DNA from: Rhizobium sp. Leaf453
GTDB lineage: Bacteria; Pseudomonadota; Alphaproteobacteria; Rhizobiales; Rhizobiaceae
DNA: 64,000 nucleotides
Direction of reading: 5' to 3'
Assembly (NCBI RefSeq): GCF_001425605.1
Contig: NZ_LMRG01000027.1
Coordinates: 256,001-320,000 of the forward strand
In this document: positions 63,433 through 64,000 of the stretch, one piece after another
Layout: every line of letters begins with the position of its first letter
Numbering within the stretch: the first letter of the stretch is position 1
Notes under the pieces: generated by a model
What the model was told of the DNA's origin: nothing
The model's database searches: none
What the model saw: only the letters and a program-made list of their open reading frames with translations
Program-made: the position numbers and the translations under genes

Positions 63433-64000
63433 TTACCTGGCCGCGCCGCGATAGCGGTAATGTCCGGTGACCGGGAAGGCGAAGAGGATATCCTCCATTT
63501 TCGCGCCCCAGCCGATATTGTGGATCAAGAGCGGCCGCGTTCCGTCGTCAGCCAAGACATCGCCGACGATGGCGATATGCGGCTTGTTGCCGGGCAACAT
63601 CTGCGTGACGACGTCGCCGGGCAGATAGGCGAGCCCGTCGGTCCCAACAGGCTGTTCGGCGTTCTGGCGTTTGAAGAAGGTCTTGAGATTCGGCACGCGG
63701 CGGTGGTCGATATTGCTGTCTGTCGCTTTCAGACCCCAGTTTTTCGGATAGGCGCTGAAGGCGCGGCGCATGTCGGCGTTGATCAGCGCCTGCAGGTCGA
63801 GGTTCAGTCCGTCGCGATAGGCCCGCACGATCACATCGGTGCAGACACCCTTGACGCGCGGCACGTCGCCACACGGAAAGGCGATCTTCGTATAGGAGGG
63901 ATCATAGACGAGCGTGACGCCAATCTGCGACCGCGCTGCCGTCACGAGCTTGGCGGCCCATTCCTCGACAGGTGCAGTGGTCCCGGCCTGCGGACGGCGC
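63433..64000 (-). CDS. DUF1287 domain protein, 5' end cut by window edge
   Basis: The visible 189 residues run off the window at the N-terminal side (reading ...RPQAGTTAPVEEWAAKLVTA before the GTG at 63945, so that GTG is internal). The DUF1287 features are the GVCTDVIVRAYRDGLNLDLQ segment with its Cys-Thr-Asp, DSNIDHRRVPNLKTFF, LPGDVVTQM and the PHIAIVGD and LIHNIGWGAKMED stretches, a papain-like/NlpC-P60-like Cys-His pattern. Members are small, usually exported proteins of unproven function, perhaps cell-wall hydrolases or amidases. Confidence 0.88.
   Translation of the reverse strand, partial: RRPQAGTTAPVEEWAAKLVTAARSQIGVTLVYDPSYTKIAFPCGDVPRVKGVCTDVIVRAYRDGLNLDLQALINADMRRAFSAYPKNWGLKATDSNIDHRRVPNLKTFFKRQNAEQPVGTDGLAYLPGDVVTQMLPGNKPHIAIVGDVLADDGTRPLLIHNIGWGAKMEDILFAFPVTGHYRYRGAAR

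Overview
The window is high-GC chromosomal DNA from an alphaproteobacterium, most likely Rhizobiaceae (Rhizobium/Agrobacterium/Neorhizobium group). The grounds are a complete cyclic beta-1,2-glucan locus (ndvB/chvB and ndvA/chvA with opgC between them), a 1152-residue rhizobial-type pyruvate carboxylase, a PhaR/PhaA/PhaB polyhydroxybutyrate cluster, the helicase-S4-FdxA-CarD block, and a dense group of GANTC (CcrM) sites. I saw no rRNA, tRNA, CRISPR array, insertion sequence or phage gene. Most of the window is housekeeping or ordinary metabolic sequence; the accessory parts are an RTX protein, two ParDE-type toxin-antitoxin pairs and a few orphan genes.

Layout. 0-2.2 kb (-): the cut end of a lipid A-type acyltransferase, tightly coupled to a cytochrome P450. 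2.3-8.0 kb (-): a four-gene operon (AatB-type aminotransferase, ALDH7/AmaB aldehyde dehydrogenase, FAD-linked 2-hydroxyacid dehydrogenase, DUF1338/HglS) with a divergent LysR gene at 8.1-9.0 kb. Together these fit lower lysine catabolism: 2-aminoadipate semialdehyde to 2-aminoadipate, 2-oxoadipate, D-2-hydroxyglutarate, then 2-oxoglutarate. 9.3-21.2 kb: cyclic glucan synthase NdvB, modification protein OpgC and exporter NdvA. 21.6-25.9 kb: an orphan LuxR-type regulator and pyruvate carboxylase. 26-30 kb: a proline racemase-family enzyme with substituted catalytic cysteines, and a cystine-type ABC transporter whose locus carries a small lipoprotein gene on the opposite strand.

30-37.7 kb: YbjJ-like MFS transporter, ispG, LysE/RhtB exporter, a low-GC orphan gene, ispA, mtgA, a GST, rpmF and a small membrane protein. 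A rhizobial palindromic repeat at 37.6-37.8 kb separates the last of these from phaR. 37.8-40.7 kb: phaR diverging from phaA-phaB. 40.7-41.5 kb: a gene-free stretch with a 64-bp imperfect direct repeat, a DnaA-box-like site, a CtrA-like half-site and ten GANTC sites in about 210 bp. 41.5-46.6 kb: Suv3-like helicase, S4 RNA-binding protein, ferredoxin FdxA, CarD. 47.1-50.3 kb: RTX protein with five long internal repeats. 50.5-55.5 kb: gfa, typA, Tat-exported PhoD, ParDE pair 1. 55.5-64 kb: M3 oligopeptidase, two more LysE-family exporters, a Met-rich periplasmic protein, MarR regulator with a frameshifted Bcr/CflA-type MFS gene, argG, ParDE pair 2, and the cut end of a DUF1287 gene.

Several starts were moved from the longest open frame on ribosome-binding-site and family-length grounds (ndvA GTG, pyc TTG, mtgA GTG, GST GTG, and others); each is explained in its entry. 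The observations I would follow first are the GANTC cluster and repeats before the helicase, the 13-bp-arm inverted repeat before the orphan luxR, the 18-bp palindrome before a LysE exporter, the P450-acyltransferase coupling, and the Ser/Thr-substituted proline racemase homologue.
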